A DNA stretch of 8,664 bases from Firmicutes bacterium UBA5500 (lineage in GTDB: Bacteria; Bacillota; UBA994; UBA5500): contig DIPA01000084.1 in the NCBI GenBank assembly GCA_002427055.1, forward strand, positions 6,742 through 15,405. The letters run 5' to 3'. Every line of letters starts with the position of its first letter. Position 1 is the stretch's first letter. Below, piece by piece: positions 1 through 5,548 of the stretch. The notes beneath the pieces are model-generated. The model did no database searches and was not told where the DNA came from. It saw nothing but the letters and a program-made list of their open reading frames with translations. Made by a program: the position numbers and the translations under genes.

Positions 1-656
1 AGCAGTAAAACCACCCCTTGGGCAGTCACCGTAGCAATCGCGGCCCCGCCTACTCCCCAGCCTAACCCAAGGATCATCAGCGGATCTAAAATCATGTTGA
101 CCAGAAGCCCCACTGAGTTGGCCAAAAAACTGAGGCGAGAATTTCCGGCCCCGTTAAACGCCCCGGTAATCGCAGCGGAAAGATAGGTAAGCGGGATGCC
201 AAAGGCCACGATGCGTAGGTAGGCGCTGGCACTGCCAAGCACAACCGGGTCTTTAACCTGTAGCAAACCCACCAGCGGCCGGGCCAGTCCCAACAAGATG
301 CCTCCATACACGATTCCCAGGATAAGCGCGATGCGGCCGGAATCTTGCGCATAACCCCGTGCCGCGTCGATATCGCTCCGGCCTAGACTCTGCGAAGTGC
401 CGATCTCCGCCCCCATGCGGCCCATCATCATAAGTGAAGCGCCAAACCATAAAAACATCCCAGCTAAACCACTCGCTGCCACCGCCGTTACCGAATTAGG
501 CGTGCGCCCCAACCAGAACATGTCAGTCAGGTTATAGGCCATTTGCATCAGCTGCGTACCCATGATCGGTACCGCCACCAATAGAAGCTTTTTCAGGATT
601 CCTCCTTGGGTTAAATCATAAGTGTTTAATTTCATCATATATGCACCGTTTTTCAT
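1..656 (-). CDS. MATE family multidrug efflux transporter, N-terminal part (C-terminus beyond left edge)
   Basis: This is an inner-membrane antiporter of the MATE family, which exports drugs and other cationic compounds in exchange for Na+ or H+. I translated 218 codons with no stop up to position 1. The N-terminus carries the family-typical stretch DLTQGGILKKLL, then a first membrane helix and MAYNLTDMFWLGR. RMGAEIGTSQSLGR follows, and later GAFNGAGNSR and a NMILDPLMILGLGWGVGGAA segment, all characteristic of MATE proteins. Full-length members have about 450 residues and 12 helices, so roughly the first half is present. The first ATG is at 656; in-frame ATGs at 638 and 635 are alternatives. 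The predicted promoter would leave only about 6 nt of leader before 656, and none of the three has a good ribosome binding site. I identify the family with high confidence but not the substrate. Confidence 0.93.
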   Translation of the reverse strand, partial: MKNGAYMMKLNTYDLTQGGILKKLLLVAVPIMGTQLMQMAYNLTDMFWLGRTPNSVTAVAASGLAGMFLWFGASLMMMGRMGAEIGTSQSLGRSDIDAARGYAQDSGRIALILGIVYGGILLGLARPLVGLLQVKDPVVLGSASAYLRIVAFGIPLTYLSAAITGAFNGAGNSRLSFLANSVGLLVNMILDPLMILGLGWGVGGAAIATVTAQGVVLL

Positions 657-669
657 AGTATTTCATTTC

Positions 670-698
670 ATTATGGGGGGCTAAGAAAACCCTGTCAA
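670..698 (-). promoter_or_regulatory. Sigma-A-type promoter of the MATE gene
   Basis: On the minus strand there is a perfect -35 box TTGACA (698-693), a 17-nt spacer, and a -10 box CATAAT (675-670), five of six matches to TATAAT. Transcription would start near 663, so the message would be almost leaderless for the ATG at 656, or have a leader of about 25 nt for the ATG at 638. The spacer contains a run of six C (680-675). Confidence 0.65.
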
Positions 699-748
699 GC
701 TAAGCGGGGTTCTTCCCGGTTTCCCGGCAGATCAGCCGATGGCAGCAT
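695..748 (-). CDS. Possible 17-residue leader peptide upstream of the MATE gene
   Basis: An ATG at 748 is preceded by a strong ribosome binding site, GGGGAGGTG (759-751), with 4 nt between its GGAGG core and the ATG. It opens MLPSADLPGNREEPRLA and stops with TGA at 695, about 38 nt before the MATE start. Its stop overlaps the -35 box of the MATE promoter, so it would be translated only on a transcript starting further upstream, for example from the gene ending at 783. Very short leader ORFs regulate some antibiotic export genes. The peptide has no feature that I recognise, and a chance ORF is quite possible. Confidence 0.25.
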   Translation of the reverse strand: MLPSADLPGNREEPRLA

Positions 749-782
749 AGCACCTCCCCACCGTCCGTTGTTTTTTCGTTGT

Positions 783-1517
783 TTAAAAGGGAAACTTGGG
801 CCAAGCATCCTGCAGAAGCTTACCCTTGATTACGTACTTTAGATACTTCTGCCCGTCATGGGTGTCGAAGATTGCGTAATAGTCCAGCCCCAGCTTTCTG
901 AATGCCATATGTATCTCATATCCGTCACTAACCTCCCTAGCGCCTAGAGTTGTTACATAGGTCTCTCCTTTGATCGTCTTTAGGTAATAGTCAAAACCGT
1001 AGGCATCTATTAGTGCCTGCTGCGTGTGCCAGCCTAGCTCCTGCTCAGCGAGCTCCAACTGCTCCTGCCCTGCCACGAACAACCCGAGAGCTAGGGCTGG
1101 CCCGTTGAATTCACCCATGCTCCGTACCTGCTGCTGAATAACCAAGTCTGGCGAGAAGACCTGAACGGAATCAACACGCTGAAATCTCAGCATGGCTCCA
1201 TAGATCTCCCTGCTTAACCCTAGGTGGGCATAGCCAATAACCGGAATGAGATAATTGCTAATCAAGAACAATACTAGCGCGAAGCCAAGGGCAAGCTGTT
1301 TGCTCCGCTTGTTAGGAAGTTGCTTGTTGCGAATGGAGAGATATGTCCACAGAACCAATATAGGTATGCGCACAACGAAAATGTTGAAGCTAACAATGAA
1401 GGTCGCCAAGTAAAATGGAAGCTTGATCCACAACCACTGCTCGTCATCGGGTTTACCATAAAAGGCCACGCTCATCAGCAACAGCACCAGAAAAGTAGCC
1501 ACTATCAGATACCACAT
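783..1517 (-). CDS. Unrecognised membrane-anchored protein (244 aa)
   Basis: I do not recognise this protein. Residues 3-20 form a hydrophobic helix, about 33-62 a long hydrophobic stretch that could be one or two helices, and 74-96 another helix. The rest, from about residue 100 to the end, is polar. Positively charged loops (RNKQLPNKRSK, 63-73) lie between helices. The soluble part has a Q/E-rich helical segment (about 127-170) and a Tyr-rich, probably beta-rich tail containing LDYYAIFDTHDGQKYLKYVIKG and ending WPKFPF. There is no lipobox or known catalytic motif. The ATG at 1517 has an AGGGTGGG ribosome binding site about 7 nt upstream. It faces the same way as the MATE gene, 126 nt before it, but that gene has its own promoter. 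Confidence 0.75.
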   Translation of the reverse strand: MWYLIVATFLVLLLMSVAFYGKPDDEQWLWIKLPFYLATFIVSFNIFVVRIPILVLWTYLSIRNKQLPNKRSKQLALGFALVLFLISNYLIPVIGYAHLGLSREIYGAMLRFQRVDSVQVFSPDLVIQQQVRSMGEFNGPALALGLFVAGQEQLELAEQELGWHTQQALIDAYGFDYYLKTIKGETYVTTLGAREVSDGYEIHMAFRKLGLDYYAIFDTHDGQKYLKYVIKGKLLQDAWPKFPF

Positions 1518-1724
1518 ATAGGACCCACCCTTCGCTATCTGCTCTCAGTTCCTTATATTCACAACAAAGCTTGCTTTATCCTCCAGTGCAGAATTGACAT
1601 AGCGTCTGAAACTGCCCTCTGAAGTCCCTGTAAATTTCGTCGCGCCTAATTTGGCAGAGGACGCAACTATAATGTCACGAATGTTTTGTACAATGCTCAC
1701 ATGCAAGAAGGCCCATCATCACAC

Positions 1725-1749
1725 GCGTCGCATGCTATGCGGCGTTTTT
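1725..1749 (+). terminator. Rho-independent terminator-like hairpin
   Basis: CGTCGCAT (1726-1733) pairs with ATGCGGCG (1737-1744) across a 3-nt loop, eight pairs including one G-U. TTTTT (1745-1749) follows directly. This is the form of an intrinsic terminator on the plus strand. No plus-strand gene lies upstream in the window, so it ends either an unrecognised transcript or a vanished gene, or it attenuates a transcript that would enter the DUF1659 operon. Confidence 0.5.
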
Positions 1750-1841
1750 GTATCCACTTAGCTAGTTAGTGGCAAGTAACACTGAATTCTAATCCACTCT
1801 CCCCAGTAACCCAAGCACCATCTTGCCCTAGGCCTGTGCAC

Positions 1842-1887
1842 CTGCCCCAGTTTGAGCAAAGTCTCGGTTCGCTCCAAGATGGGGCGG
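1842..1887 (+). promoter_or_regulatory. Two-tier stem-loop in the leader of the DUF1659 operon
   Basis: The outer stem CTGCCCCA (1842-1849) pairs with TGGGGCGG (1880-1887), eight pairs with one wobble. Inside it, GAGC (1854-1857) pairs with GCTC (1871-1874) around a 13-nt loop. It lies 60 nt before the DUF1659 start, a suitable position for a structured 5' leader. There is no T-run after it, so it is not a terminator. I could not match it to a known riboswitch class. Confidence 0.3.
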
Positions 1888-1947
1888 CGTTTATGCTTAA
1901 AGCACCAGGTCGGCCGACTATTGTGGTGAGTTGGGAGGTGAAAATGA

Positions 1948-2172
1948 ATGGCCTTAAGTAAAGAAACGATTGGTAGTCGTTTAGTCTTAGTGGTACAGAC
2001 CGGCACTGACGGAGATGGTAAGCCCATCCTGCGCAGCACTTCTTTCAGCCGGGTTGATACCACCGCACTGGATGAGAACGTGCATGCCGTTGCCCTAGCA
2101 ATGGCAGAGCTGCAAGAACACACTCTAGTAGCGGTGCGCCGAGTTGACGATCATAAGCTTAGCGACGTGTAA
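1948..2172 (+). CDS. DUF1659 family protein
   Basis: A 74-residue protein of the DUF1659 family, found in Bacillota and of unknown function. The order of elements fits the family: a short N-terminal helix, a strand (SRLVLVVQTGTDGDGKPILR), the conserved turn with SFSRVDTTALDEN, and a helix (HAVALAMAELQEHTL) leading to a final strand with VRRVDDHKL. The ATG at 1948 has ribosome binding site GGAGGTGA (1934-1941) at 6-nt spacing, which decides this start against an out-of-frame ATG at 1944. It is the first gene of a three-gene set with DUF2922 (48 nt downstream) and YvrJ. The recurring association of these three families is known from other Bacillota; what they do together is not. Confidence 0.88.
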   Translation: MALSKETIGSRLVLVVQTGTDGDGKPILRSTSFSRVDTTALDENVHAVALAMAELQEHTLVAVRRVDDHKLSDV

Positions 2173-2220
2173 AGCGTCACCCTAGGAGCTCATTTTTGAT
2201 TGGAAAGGAGGTGACTATTG

Positions 2221-2442
2221 ATGGCAACTACCTTACAAATGTCTTTCGCTACCGAGCTAGGTAAAACCGTTACGCTCAGCATCCCTGATCCGAAGCCTGG
2301 CCTCACTGAGGCCGAGGTGCGGCTGGCAATGCAGGCGATTATCGATAAGGACGTTTTCACATCCGCCACGGGCAGTTTGTCCGAGATTAAGGCGGCCAAG
2401 ATTGTGGCCCGCGACGTGACCCCCCTATTCCCAGTTGAGTAA
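2221..2442 (+). CDS. DUF2922 family protein
   Basis: A 73-residue protein of the DUF2922 family, unknown function. It opens with a strand pair (TLQMSFATELGKTVTLSIPDP), then the family-typical acidic segment TEAEVRLAMQAIIDKDVF, then a short strand-turn and IKAAKIVARDVTPLF. The ATG at 2221 is preferred over a TTG at 2218 because the strong site AAAGGAGGTGA (2204-2214) lies 6 nt before the ATG. DUF1659 and DUF2922 are of nearly equal size and always-small; both are soluble by sequence. It is transcribed with DUF1659 and YvrJ in all likelihood, since no promoter or strong terminator separates them. Confidence 0.88.
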   Translation: MATTLQMSFATELGKTVTLSIPDPKPGLTEAEVRLAMQAIIDKDVFTSATGSLSEIKAAKIVARDVTPLFPVE

Positions 2443-2449
2443 ACTACCC

Positions 2450-2476
2450 GAGGCGCCAGGCCAGGCTTGGCGCCTC
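2450..2476 (+). promoter_or_regulatory. Strong stem-loop between DUF2922 and YvrJ
   Basis: GAGGCGCCA (2450-2458) pairs perfectly with TGGCGCCTC (2468-2476) around a 9-nt loop. It begins 8 nt after the DUF2922 stop. The following bases (CTTATCT) are only weakly T-rich, so it may be a leaky terminator or an mRNA-stabilising or processing structure that lowers YvrJ expression. Confidence 0.55.
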
Positions 2477-2488
2477 CTTATCTAAAGA

Positions 2489-2505
2489 CAGCGCCAATGG
2501 CGCTG
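2489..2505 (+). promoter_or_regulatory. Second stem-loop just before the YvrJ ribosome binding site
   Basis: CAGCGCC (2489-2495) pairs with GGCGCTG (2499-2505) over a 3-nt loop, ending 3 nt before the AAGGAGGTGA site at 2509-2518. Its arms share the GGCGCCA/TGGCGCC core with the hairpin at 2450-2476, so the two could pair alternatively. Confidence 0.5.
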
Positions 2506-2522
2506 CTTAAGGAGGTGAGCCT

Positions 2523-2666
2523 ATGGAAGATCTTCTACCCCAAATTGCCAACGTTGGCTTTCCCGTCGTGTTGTCCATGTACCTGTTAGTGCGCATAGAG
2601 GGGAAGCTGGAGGTGTTGAGCACCGCCATCAATGATCTGGCCAAGGCTATCTTGGGCAGCCAGTGA
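2523..2666 (+). CDS. YvrJ family small membrane protein
   Basis: A 47-residue protein that matches the YvrJ family, named after a Bacillus subtilis protein of unknown function. It starts MEDLLPQIANVGFPVVLSMY, where the hydrophobic run around residues 8-23 is a single membrane helix. It continues LVRIEGKLEVLSTAINDLAKAIL, an amphipathic helix with the family-typical R-x-E-x-K-L-E pattern. The ATG at 2523 follows a perfect ribosome binding site AAGGAGGTGA (2509-2518) by 4 nt. The architecture, one membrane helix and a short helical tail, recalls small holin-like or phage-like membrane peptides, but that is only resemblance. It is the last gene of the DUF1659-DUF2922-YvrJ set. Confidence 0.85.
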   Translation: MEDLLPQIANVGFPVVLSMYLLVRIEGKLEVLSTAINDLAKAILGSQ

Positions 2667-2782
2667 TCAATCCCGATCCGCAATCTAGTGGTCTGACATT
2701 GAGCCGCTTTTATCACTCCTATTGCCACAATGCTTGAGGTCTACTAAGCCTCTAGCAGTAAGGGTTTTGTGGTCGAAGTGGC

Positions 2783-2860
2783 TCACTTTTTGATTTCCTC
2801 CTCAGCTTCATGCACGAAGCCAGCCACAGCCGCAACCACCGCTGGTTGGCTGTAATGACT
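2783..2860 (-). pseudogene. Coding-like scrap, possible C-terminal remnant
   Basis: After an in-frame TAG (2863-2861), the minus strand reads SHYSQPAVVAAVAGFVHEAE and then EEIKK before a TGA at 2783. The alternation of Ala/Val and an acidic-basic tail looks like real protein, but there is no start codon or ribosome binding site. It may be a decayed gene end or a chance open stretch. I do not recognise the family. Confidence 0.2.
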
Positions 2861-3040
2861 CTAGATCCGAATATCATATAGACTAGCCCCGCGGGCTACG
2901 CCAGCCTGATGCATGTCCCTAGTGCCTGCCCCATATATCTAAAACGCATCCTGCGAGCAACTGCTCCTAACGGCGGTCGGGTATATATGTACTGCTCTTT
3001 CCCCTTAGACGTTTTCGCGTGCTAGGACGCCACCGCAGCT

Positions 3041-3169
3041 TTATGCGGTTCTGTTTGAAGAAATATTGCCCTTAGCGCAGGCGATCATCGCCATTGGGAT
3101 ACCCACGCCTCGGGCAACATCCAAGATGGTTGTATCGACTCTTACACGCTTTGCCTCGCCCCGAATTTC
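3041..3169 (-). pseudogene. Coding-like scrap downstream of the 555-residue gene
   Basis: Directly after the TAA TGA that ends the upstream gene, the same frame stays open for 42 codons to a TAA at 3041. It contains RVRVDTTILDVARGVGIPMA and then MIACAKGNISSNRTA. The residue pattern (R-V-D-T-T-I-L-D-V-A, G-V-G-I-P) is unusually protein-like for intergenic DNA. It has no good start: no ATG with a ribosome binding site is present. I could not assign a family. It could be a remnant, or the complementary strand could be the meaningful one. Confidence 0.25.
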
Positions 3170-3172
3170 TCA

Positions 3173-4840
3173 TTACTCCCAGTAGCCCATGTGCTGGAGC
3201 TTCTTTTTTTCCGCATCTTTCTGATGTTCTCGCTTTCCAAATAAAGCATCCTCCTTGGCGACCGTCGGATCATACCAGTCAGCCTTAGCTTTAGCCCATT
3301 CAATCCACCCTAAGGTTTCATCGCTCAGAGACTCCGATGCTTCAACAACGGAGATATACCGCCGTATTTCACACGCGGTAGCATAGTCTTTCGCAAGGTT
3401 CGCTAAAGCACGCGTTCGGTCAACTTCGGTATTATATAGCTTTCGGTGCTCCTCTATACGGTGCTCTTCTTCCAGGCGCTTGCGCTTGGCTTCCTCACGG
3501 GCCACACGAGCCTGTCTTAACGATTCCGCAGCTTCATATATCTTAATCATAATGTTGCCAAGGCGTTCCTCCAGAACATAGGCCTTACAGTCGCGGAAGG
3601 TCTTTTTTCCGTCGACAGTCAGGCTGATCCGCCCGTTATAGACATGGTCGTACTTCCTTATTTGAGGCTTTGACGCCCAAGAAGACCGCCTACGCGCGTC
3701 CTCATATTCCAAAAGCCGCATATTCTCTTCTTTTGTAAGCATATGAGCAACCTTATCCTTCGATTCTGAGAAGGAGACCCGCACGGTTTCACCGGTCACT
3801 ATGAATCCAAGGTCATCCGTTAAGGAGCATCCTAAGGGCTCCATGGCCTTGATGAGTGCATCAATGATACGGCATACCCGCGGAAGGGCATCGTTCGAAA
3901 TCACTTCGGCAAGGAAGGGGGCAGAATCGGAGCTGTGCAGTGTCCAGCCTTTGCTCCCAGCACTCTTTCGCTGCTTTTTCCATTCCGTAACGGTTTTTCG
4001 ATGCGCTATAATTTTGGGGTGCATCCGAGCATCTGCATCCGGTAGCAGAATCTGAGATGCAACAGTCAGGACAACGGAGCGGTCTTCCTCAGTGAGAAAA
4101 GCCAGTGGTTCCCTTGCAGCCTCTTGCTGGTAAGTCATCCCTGTCCGGATGCCTATCTTTTCAGAGGCTGTGTCGCTCTTGGGCAGTGGTATGACGGTAA
4201 CAGCCTTCCCAGCGCGTACCTTCGCCCAATAGCCCGCAGGAGGGGTTGGGATCTCTAGCGCTTTACAGACCTTATGTATCGCGACATCCGAAACCTCATA
4301 CCGTTTTGCCACCTGAGTCACCGGAGCTTCCCACACTTCCTGGTAAAGTGTTTCCCGGTTATACACGTTGTAAGGCTTGCCAAATAGGTCTATTGTCTCA
4401 GGATCTGGAGCGACATGAGTGATAGACGCAATTGCAGCGTCTGCTATGGTTTCATCCTGGATGGAAGCGGAGGGAGCAACTTCCGTCTGGAGTGCAGACT
4501 TTGATGACTCTCTAGATTTGTGATTCTTAGGCATCGGATCGATAACAAGCTTCGGCTCTGGCATCTTCCTTGGTTTTCTTTCACGTATTCTCTCCATGGT
4601 ATCAAAAATAGAAACTACTTCCTCAAATGGTTCCGAAAGCTCAAGCTTAACGACTGGCTTCCCGAAACTAAGCTTGGCCCAGTATCCAGATGGAGGAATC
4701 GGAATGCCCGCCTCCTTAACCTGTTTCATAAGCAGTGCGTACGGGACGCCATATTTCTTGGCTGCGCCAGCCACAGAGATTTCCCAGATTTCATCATAGA
4801 GCTGGCGTCGTGTCAGCTTGATGATTGGAATTCTTACCAC
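3173..4840 (-). CDS. Unrecognised 555-aa protein with two copies of a putative helix-turn-helix module
   Basis: I do not know a function for this protein. It contains two related modules about 151 residues apart. Residues 14-63 have LYDEIW, an AAKKYGVP helix-turn, then IPIPPSGYWAK (46-56) and GKPV. Residues 165-214 have LYQEVW, VAKRYEVSDVAIHKVCK, then IPTPPAGYWAK (197-207) and GKAV. The A-K-(K/R)-Y-x-V spacing followed by a second helix resembles a DNA-binding helix-turn-helix; similar modules with a GYWA signature occur in unannotated bacterial proteins. The modules are joined by a low-complexity linker (about 85-150). A mixed middle region (240-430) follows, then a highly charged coiled coil (about 430-480) and a final helical part ending MGYWE. 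The start is GTG at 4840, supported by AAAGGAGGAGGT 4 nt upstream. The frame stays open upstream to a TAG at 4946 but offers no start codon. It is not obviously in an operon. Confidence 0.8.
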   Translation of the reverse strand: MVRIPIIKLTRRQLYDEIWEISVAGAAKKYGVPYALLMKQVKEAGIPIPPSGYWAKLSFGKPVVKLELSEPFEEVVSIFDTMERIRERKPRKMPEPKLVIDPMPKNHKSRESSKSALQTEVAPSASIQDETIADAAIASITHVAPDPETIDLFGKPYNVYNRETLYQEVWEAPVTQVAKRYEVSDVAIHKVCKALEIPTPPAGYWAKVRAGKAVTVIPLPKSDTASEKIGIRTGMTYQQEAAREPLAFLTEEDRSVVLTVASQILLPDADARMHPKIIAHRKTVTEWKKQRKSAGSKGWTLHSSDSAPFLAEVISNDALPRVCRIIDALIKAMEPLGCSLTDDLGFIVTGETVRVSFSESKDKVAHMLTKEENMRLLEYEDARRRSSWASKPQIRKYDHVYNGRISLTVDGKKTFRDCKAYVLEERLGNIMIKIYEAAESLRQARVAREEAKRKRLEEEHRIEEHRKLYNTEVDRTRALANLAKDYATACEIRRYISVVEASESLSDETLGWIEWAKAKADWYDPTVAKEDALFGKREHQKDAEKKKLQHMGYWE

Positions 4841-5027
4841 AGCGACCTCCTCCTTTCTTGATTCTATCTCGCATGCGGCAAATCTTGCTATCTCTTCCGG
4901 ACCCTTCTGCAGGGCATAGTTGCCTTCGGGCTGAGCATTGTAACACTACCTGCAGTGTCGTCATCTCTTATTTGGCGCCCCTCACCTGATGCGTCTGATT
5001 TGCCCCTAATGACGTCAAATTGTCTTA

Positions 5028-5112
5028 TCACTCCTGTTGCTCTTTTTCACTTAATAGAAAAAGCAAATCACGTTTCATTTCCTCGAATTTCATCATCCGA
5101 ATACTTAGCCAT
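5028..5112 (-). pseudogene. Small frameshifted ORF with a strong ribosome binding site
   Basis: An ATG at 5112 follows AAGGAGGAGGTGA (5129-5117) by 4 nt, one of the best ribosome binding sites in the window. It reads MAKYSDDEIRGNET and stops at 5068. Shifting frame after codon 11 continues in protein-like sequence: MKRDLLFLLSEKEQQE from the ATG at 5078 to a TGA at 5028. The two parts together read like one small acidic/basic helical protein broken by a one-base indel. Alternatively the second part is translated from its own ATG with AGGA 2-5 nt before it. It lies 188 nt upstream of the 555-residue gene on the same strand. No family recognised. Confidence 0.35.
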
Positions 5113-5164
5113 ACGTTTCACCTCCTCCTTGCTCCGAAGCTAACCATAGGGGTAAACTCAGCAC

Positions 5165-5548
5165 TCATTTATGTATTGTCTTGTAAACCCAGAGCGTCCC
5201 AACATTCAGGTGTTCGCTATCACACAACTGTTGGTACTGAACATGGCTGGTATTCTCGCCTAAATCTATGGCAATGCCAATCAGGTCAGTCACGGGGTCA
5301 GAATCGTTGTAACTGTCCCATACCTAAAAGGCTGTCATATAGCGTGCTCTGTCGTGGATTTTGATATCAATGGGAGAATAGCCTTCGTTCATCAGTTCCA
5401 GGTTCACCAAGAGCCGCCCGACGCGACCGTTGGCATCAAGCAAGGGGTGACTGGACTCGAAGCGCAGATGAAACAGTGCCGCCCGCTCGGCAGGATATAA
5501 GTGCTGCATTTCTCCGCGATATTCCTCCAACAAGTGCTCCATCTCAAG
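5165..5548 (-). pseudogene. Fic domain protein remnant (N-terminus lost, in-frame stop)
   Basis: Fic proteins transfer AMP or related groups from nucleotides to target proteins and often act as toxins. From the ATG at 5542 the frame reads MEHLLEEYRGEMQHLYPAER, then LFHLRFESSHPLLDANGRVGR (residues 23-43) and LLVNLELMNEGYSPIDIK. This matches the core Fic helices around the active-site motif H-x-F-x-(D/E)-G-N-G-R-x-x-R. Two motif positions differ: Phe is Leu and the first Gly is Ala, while His32 and the final Arg43 remain. TAG at 5326-5324 ends the frame at residue 72, yet the next codons still resemble the family (VWDSYNDSDPVTDLI) up to a TGA at 5165. Upstream, a TAA at 5554-5552 closes the frame, so the N-terminal half is missing. 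Loss of domain ends plus motif changes indicate an inactive gene. Confidence 0.8.

Larger units (their letters stand above)
1518..1947. other. 430-nt gap without a gene: divergent intergenic region with two hairpins
   Basis: This region separates the minus-strand membrane protein from the plus-strand DUF1659 operon, so it should hold promoters for both. I found no reading frame with plausible protein sequence. A TATAAT sits at 1668-1673 on the plus strand, but no convincing -35 box lies at the right distance. Two hairpins (1725-1749 and 1842-1887) are listed separately. The stretch is otherwise unassigned. Confidence 0.6.
2667..3172. other. 506-nt gap without an intact gene; decayed coding scraps and a small hairpin
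   Basis: No intact gene or clear terminator for the YvrJ operon is visible. Two stretches on the minus strand read like ends of proteins and are listed separately (2783-2860 and 3041-3169). A small perfect hairpin TAGCCC-CGC-GGGCTA sits at 2884-2898 and CCGCA/TGCGG at 3034-3048, neither with a T-run. The pattern suggests erosion of a former gene rather than a regulatory region. Confidence 0.5.

Noticed and set aside
1320..1622. Plus-strand open frame of 100 codons opposite the 244-residue membrane protein
   Set aside because: It mostly mirrors the minus-strand gene, has low-quality composition (repeated Q/H), and no ribosome binding site or family signature.
1594..1622. TTGACA at 1594-1599 as a plus-strand promoter for the DUF1659 operon
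   Set aside because: At 17-nt spacing the -10 position reads CTCTGA, which does not resemble TATAAT.
1758..2123. Minus-strand frame opposite DUF1659
   Set aside because: Cys/Ser/Arg-rich translation typical of an antisense shadow; the plus-strand DUF1659 gene with its ribosome binding site explains the region.
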